From Chara braunii (Eukaryota; Streptophyta; Charophyceae; Charales; Characeae): DNA of 20,909 bases. Shown here in pieces: positions 17,936-20,909 of this stretch (position 1 is its first letter; the number at the start of each line of letters is the position of its first letter). The DNA lies in NCBI GenBank assembly GCA_003427395.1, contig BFEA01000197.1, positions 2,399,415 through 2,420,323 of the forward strand, given 5' to 3'. The translations under genes were made by a program, and so were the position numbers. The notes below the pieces were generated by a model. That model was not told the origin of the DNA and made no database searches. It saw nothing but the letters and a program-made list of their open reading frames with translations.

Positions 17936-18086
17936 GGGCCAAGTCCCACTAGCAGCGTTGTTGAGTTTCCTCAAAGCCCCGAATCTGGATGTAAATCGCG
18001 TTGAGTTTCCTCAACCGCTCATCTCCAAAAAACACGTCCAGATACGGGCGTTGAGGAAACTCAACGCTGCTAATGGGACTTGGCCC
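17936..18086. repeat. Foldback element (near-perfect inverted repeat)
   Basis: The left arm (17936-17992) starts GGGCCAAGTCCCACTAGCAG. The right arm (18034-18086) ends with its inverse complement, with only a few mismatches and a small bulge over about 55 bases. The 41-base loop carries another copy of the inner word GTTGAGTTTCCTCAAC (18000-18015), itself partly palindromic. The size and structure fit a small MITE or foldback element, or a hairpin precursor. A 17-base poly-A follows at 18130-18146. Confidence 0.85.
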
Positions 18087-18219
18087 CCATGACGCAGCAC
18101 CCCAAACTATGATGCTAAAAATGACATTGAAAAAAAAAAAAAAAAAGACCCAAAGCCATCTGCCACCCTTCCTGTCCAACCAACCATGCCCTGCCCTAAA
18201 AAGGCAAGGTTTGGCCTGC

Positions 18220-18545
18220 GGGCCTAGCTCAGTTGGTAAGGCACAGAAGTAGCATTGAGGAGGTCATGGGTTCAATCCCCATTGGCCTCACATACGTGCC
18301 TGGCAAGCTTGGTGTTCTACCACGTAGAGATAAGGGCCTCGTTAGACACTCCTTGGGGACCCGAAATCCACAAGGAAAAGCTCGTTCCACCTGTCCTCGG
18401 GGACGATTTGCGAAAACAAATGTGAAAACAGCACAAGGAAATTTCCTTGTGGTGTCCTTGTGGCTGCAACCAATTTCTCCTAAATTAAATCCCCAAGGGC
18501 CCTCCCGAGGACCCTTGGAGCACAAGGAAGAACGAAATTCGGAGC
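18220..18545 (+). mobile_element. SINE-like element: tRNA-derived head plus hairpin-rich body
   Basis: The head (18220-18287) contains CTAGCTCAGTTGGTAAGG (A box) and GGGTTCAATCCCCA (B box) with a perfect T-stem ATGGG/CCCAT. The acceptor and anticodon arms are degenerate, so it is not a working tRNA. The body from about 18326 matches the repeat at 511-715. It contains a perfect 20-base palindrome centred on GAAATTTC (18432-18451) and a terminal hairpin CCAAGGGCCCTC (18493-18504) against GAGGACCCTTGG (18507-18518) with one mismatch. Pol III promoter boxes at the start fit a SINE; no poly-A tail is visible at the end. Confidence 0.7.
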
Positions 18546-18958
18546 GGCGAAGGCATGCGTCGACGCACAATTTCGGTTTGAGGATAGTCTAGACATGGTC
18601 CGCCGAACGGGAGCACGGACATCCCTGCCCTCCACCGTCTGGGCGGCACCCCAACGGCTCCAAACGGTCACCGCCGCGTGAGGCCTCCATCCGAGGAATC
18701 GACCGTCGCCGGCCGGTGTCATGCGGTCTGCCGCGCTGGGAGATCGCCGACAACGGTCGGAAATTCGAATGCTTTTCCACGCCGGCGCTGTGTTCGACGA
18801 CGACAATTTTATTTTGGAAGATCATCGTGTTCGTCGGTTGTCGTCACGCTTTGCACGTCGGACCACAGATCTTCCCTTGAGTTTTCTTCTCTCGACGGAG
18901 ATCTTCTCTGGACGGTCGACCACTGCCGTGAAGTTGCTGCCCTTTCCACGACCATTAC
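18546..18958. other. GC-rich stretch upstream of the Myb/SANT-like relic
   Basis: Open frames exist on both strands but none contains a recognisable domain. The high GC and CG content resembles the downstream relic, so this may be its upstream part or 5' flank. I see no promoter. Confidence 0.4.
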
Positions 18959-20802
18959 ATGGCCGACCTGCTGCACATGCTGCCTCTGCAACTCCTCGTC
19001 GTCGTGCTTCTTGTCATCGTTGTCTTCTTCCACGTGTGTTTCGTCGGCCTGCTCCCTGTCGCGGCTCCCAAGAACGACAATAGGATGGATCGACGACTGA
19101 GCAACGACAAACCGGCAGGCACGACAGCAGGAGCGAGCAATCGCCAACACACTGCAGGGTATGTGGCCAAGCAAGCGTACAACCCGACGTTGTATGCTCA
19201 CCTGCCTTCGCATGAGATTCCTCTGCTGCCGTCGGATGACAAGGGGGAAGACATTAGGTCGTCGACTGTACCGTTGGGAAGTGGTTCCACGCAGGATTGA
19301 GCGGCGACACAGTCCTATGGTGGCAGGCGGGCGGAGACCCCGTGGTCTTACACTTCACTGCTGAACGAGGGGTTGTGCGATGATGATGGCAATGCAGTGG
19401 TCGATCTTAGCTTCCAGTTGTTGAGCAGCAGCGGAGCAGCGACGACACATACTCGCATCATCAATCCCCACCCAGATGGGGATTGCGTGGAGTAGACGAT
19501 GGTTGGTCGGTGCGGGCCGCGAGACGACGGGCTACCTCAATCACTTCGCGACAGCGGCGGGAATCGAAATGTGTCCTCGACGCAGGGCAAAGGAGGAGGC
19601 GGCGTGGATCAACGTCCGGAATGGATGCGCTTATCACCTGCGTCGCGAAGCGGATCCGGGACTCCACGAGGACGACAGCGACAGGAGGACGCGTCCGCAG
19701 GAGGTGCGCACGTAGAACGCCACGGCAAGCAGTTGTGGGCGGAGTGCAGGCAGGCCTTGCATCAAGCTGGAACGAACACAATAATGAGAGGGGTGCAAGG
19801 GCTCCACGTCGACGAAGGCGACGATGGGGCTGTTCAGGAGCCCCTCGATTGCGACGACGTTGACGGTGACGAGGATTGCGACTCCAACGATTTACTTGAG
19901 ATTCGGCCCCTTGGGAGGAGGTTGAGGAGCGGTGGTATGAGTGCGAAGAAGTGTTCCACTCCGAGAAATCGAAGGAATTAGAAAATGGACGACGACACAG
20001 GCGGGAGCGATGGCGAGGGCGCCCAAAACTTCTGGTCCGTCGGAGACACGATCGCACTCGTGAGGGCGAAAAGGGATCAAGATCTGTATTTTGCAGGCAT
20101 GGGGCACAATTTCGGCCGCATGAAAACCAGGGAATGAAAGTGGGAGGGCGTGCGGTCGAGGTTGTAGAAGATGGGCGTCACGAGGAAGGCCATCGACTGC
20201 GGAAAGAAATGGGACAACTTAATGCAGTAATTCAAGAAGGTTCACGAGTTTCAGCACCTCTCCGGCGGGAAGGACTACTTCAAGCTTGCTTCATCGGCTA
20301 GGAGATCGGAGGGCTTCAACTTCGTCATGGACCGGAGTGTGTACAAGGAGATGGAGACCATGACGAAGGGGGATCACACGATCCACCCAAAGAATTTGGC
20401 GGACACAGGGATACCGGGGGGGGTTCAGATGCCGGCACGCACGGGGCTGGAGGAGAATCCATGGGCAGTGAGGGTGGAGGGGAGCCTGTCGACGAGGAGC
20501 AGGGGTCGACGAAAGATTTGACATTCAGCGCGGGGAGCGTCGGCGGTTCCAGGAAAAGGAAGAATATGAGACAACAAATCTTTGAGGCCGTCGCCGACGT
20601 CATGGACAACCATGGAACCCTCATGGCGCGCACCATGGACAGCGCAAGCAAGCGACAATGCTCTATGATGTTACGACAATGCGAAATCCTTGAGAGCGAA
20701 GTGTAAGTGCAGAGGAAACATTATGTTGCGGCAGATGAGGCGAACAGAATGATGTGCAACGCGCTTATGGAGATAGCGAAAGCCATCCGCGAGAGATCAT
20801 GA
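18959..20802 (+). pseudogene. Myb/SANT-like (trihelix-type) DNA-binding protein, decayed
   Basis: One frame runs from ATG 18959 to about 20420, broken by TGA 19298, TAG 19493, TAG 19979, TGA 20135, TAG 20165 and TAA 20228. It then shifts near an eight-G run (20416-20423) to the +1-numbered frame, crosses TAA 20704 and ends at TGA 20800-20802. Parts in order are a hydrophobic N-terminus of doubtful reality, H-L-P-S-H-E-I-P-L-L-P (about 19198-19230), and an acidic D/G-rich linker. A Myb/SANT or trihelix-like domain at 20030-20260 follows (N-F-W-S-V, A-L-V-R-A-K-R, C-G-K-K-W-D-N-L), then H-T-I-H-P-K-N-L-A-D-T-G. The end is a helical region with A-S-K-R-Q-C and A-K-A-I-R-E-R-S. Domain type is from family knowledge; the role (transcription factor or transposon accessory protein) is unknown. 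Confidence 0.75.
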
Positions 20803-20869
20803 CGACACTGTTGTTTAGTGTCGCTTTAGTGTCCTGTCTCTCTGTCTACTGCGACTGCCACAATGTCAA

Positions 20870-20871
<2 letters not shown>

Positions 20872-20909
<38 letters not shown>
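20872..20909. repeat. (TG)19 microsatellite at window end
   Basis: 38 bases of perfect TG repeat run into the end of the window, so the true length is unknown. Assembly breaks often fall in such tracts. Confidence 0.95.

Noticed and set aside
18220-18287. Functional tRNA gene
   Set aside because: The T-arm is good, but the D-stem, anticodon stem and acceptor stem do not pair; the same holds in part for the modules at 12595 and 16597-16948.
18809-19213. Acidic minus-strand frame opposite the start of the Myb/SANT-like relic
   Set aside because: It has low-complexity D/E-rich composition and no domain. The plus strand downstream has recognisable family motifs. The hydrophobic plus-strand N-terminus here is equally doubtful.
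1-20909. CRISPR array, rRNA, riboswitch or bacterial operon
   Set aside because: No regularly spaced identical repeats, no conserved rRNA segments and no prokaryotic gene organisation were seen; the content is that of a eukaryotic repeat-rich region.

Overview
This looks like nuclear DNA of a land-plant-lineage eukaryote, and I think a charophyte alga close to Chara braunii is the most likely source. The reasons are a plant-type chromodomain Ty3/gypsy element, a LINE fragment, several tRNA-derived short repeats, many homopolymer and microsatellite tracts, and a broken Myb/SANT-like gene whose motifs (H-L-P-S-H-E-I-P-L-L-P, N-L-A-D-T-G, S-K-R-Q-C) I associate from memory with a large Chara family. 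The organism call is inference. I see no intact host gene, no CRISPR array, no rRNA and no convincingly functional tRNA.

Layout. 1-1950 is non-coding: a 23-base poly-T, a direct-repeat pair, one copy of a hairpin-rich repeat (about 511-715) and short tandem repeats. About 2192-8722, minus strand, is the coding region of one chromodomain Ty3/gypsy retrotransposon in the order gag, zinc knuckle, protease, reverse transcriptase, RNase H, integrase, chromodomain. It is broken by five in-frame stops and several frameshifts. I could not identify its LTRs. 8723-9510 is A-rich sequence with three copies of a roughly 45-base motif. 9510-10140 (+) is a LINE reverse-transcriptase fragment truncated at both ends. 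10190-10766 is an inverted pair of two-unit repeats, each with a homopolymer between its units. 10770-14340 is mostly non-coding, with a 48-base poly-G, a tRNA-like repeat head and one weak promoter-like stretch. 14391-14462 is (CT)36. 14463-18130 is repeat-rich non-coding sequence, including three tRNA-like modules in a row on the minus strand (16597-16948) and a strong foldback (17936-18086). 18220-18545 is a SINE-like element with a tRNA-derived head, and its body matches the 511-715 repeat. 18959-20802 (+) is the decayed Myb/SANT-like gene. The window ends inside a (TG)n tract.

How it fits together. This is a graveyard of transposable elements rather than an operon or pathway. The retrotransposon keeps recognisable catalytic motifs, but it cannot make an intact Gag-Pol as sequenced. 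The Myb/SANT-like relic holds one frame for about 1.46 kb despite six stops, so it decayed mainly by base substitution. All the premature stops in both relics except perhaps one are compatible with C-to-T or G-to-A changes, as expected for methylated, silenced DNA. The most distinctive items are this lineage-associated Myb/SANT-like family, the hairpin-rich repeat family shared by the two ends of the window, the inverted dimeric repeat at 10.2-10.8 kb, and an unusual insertion in the retrotransposon RNase H domain.
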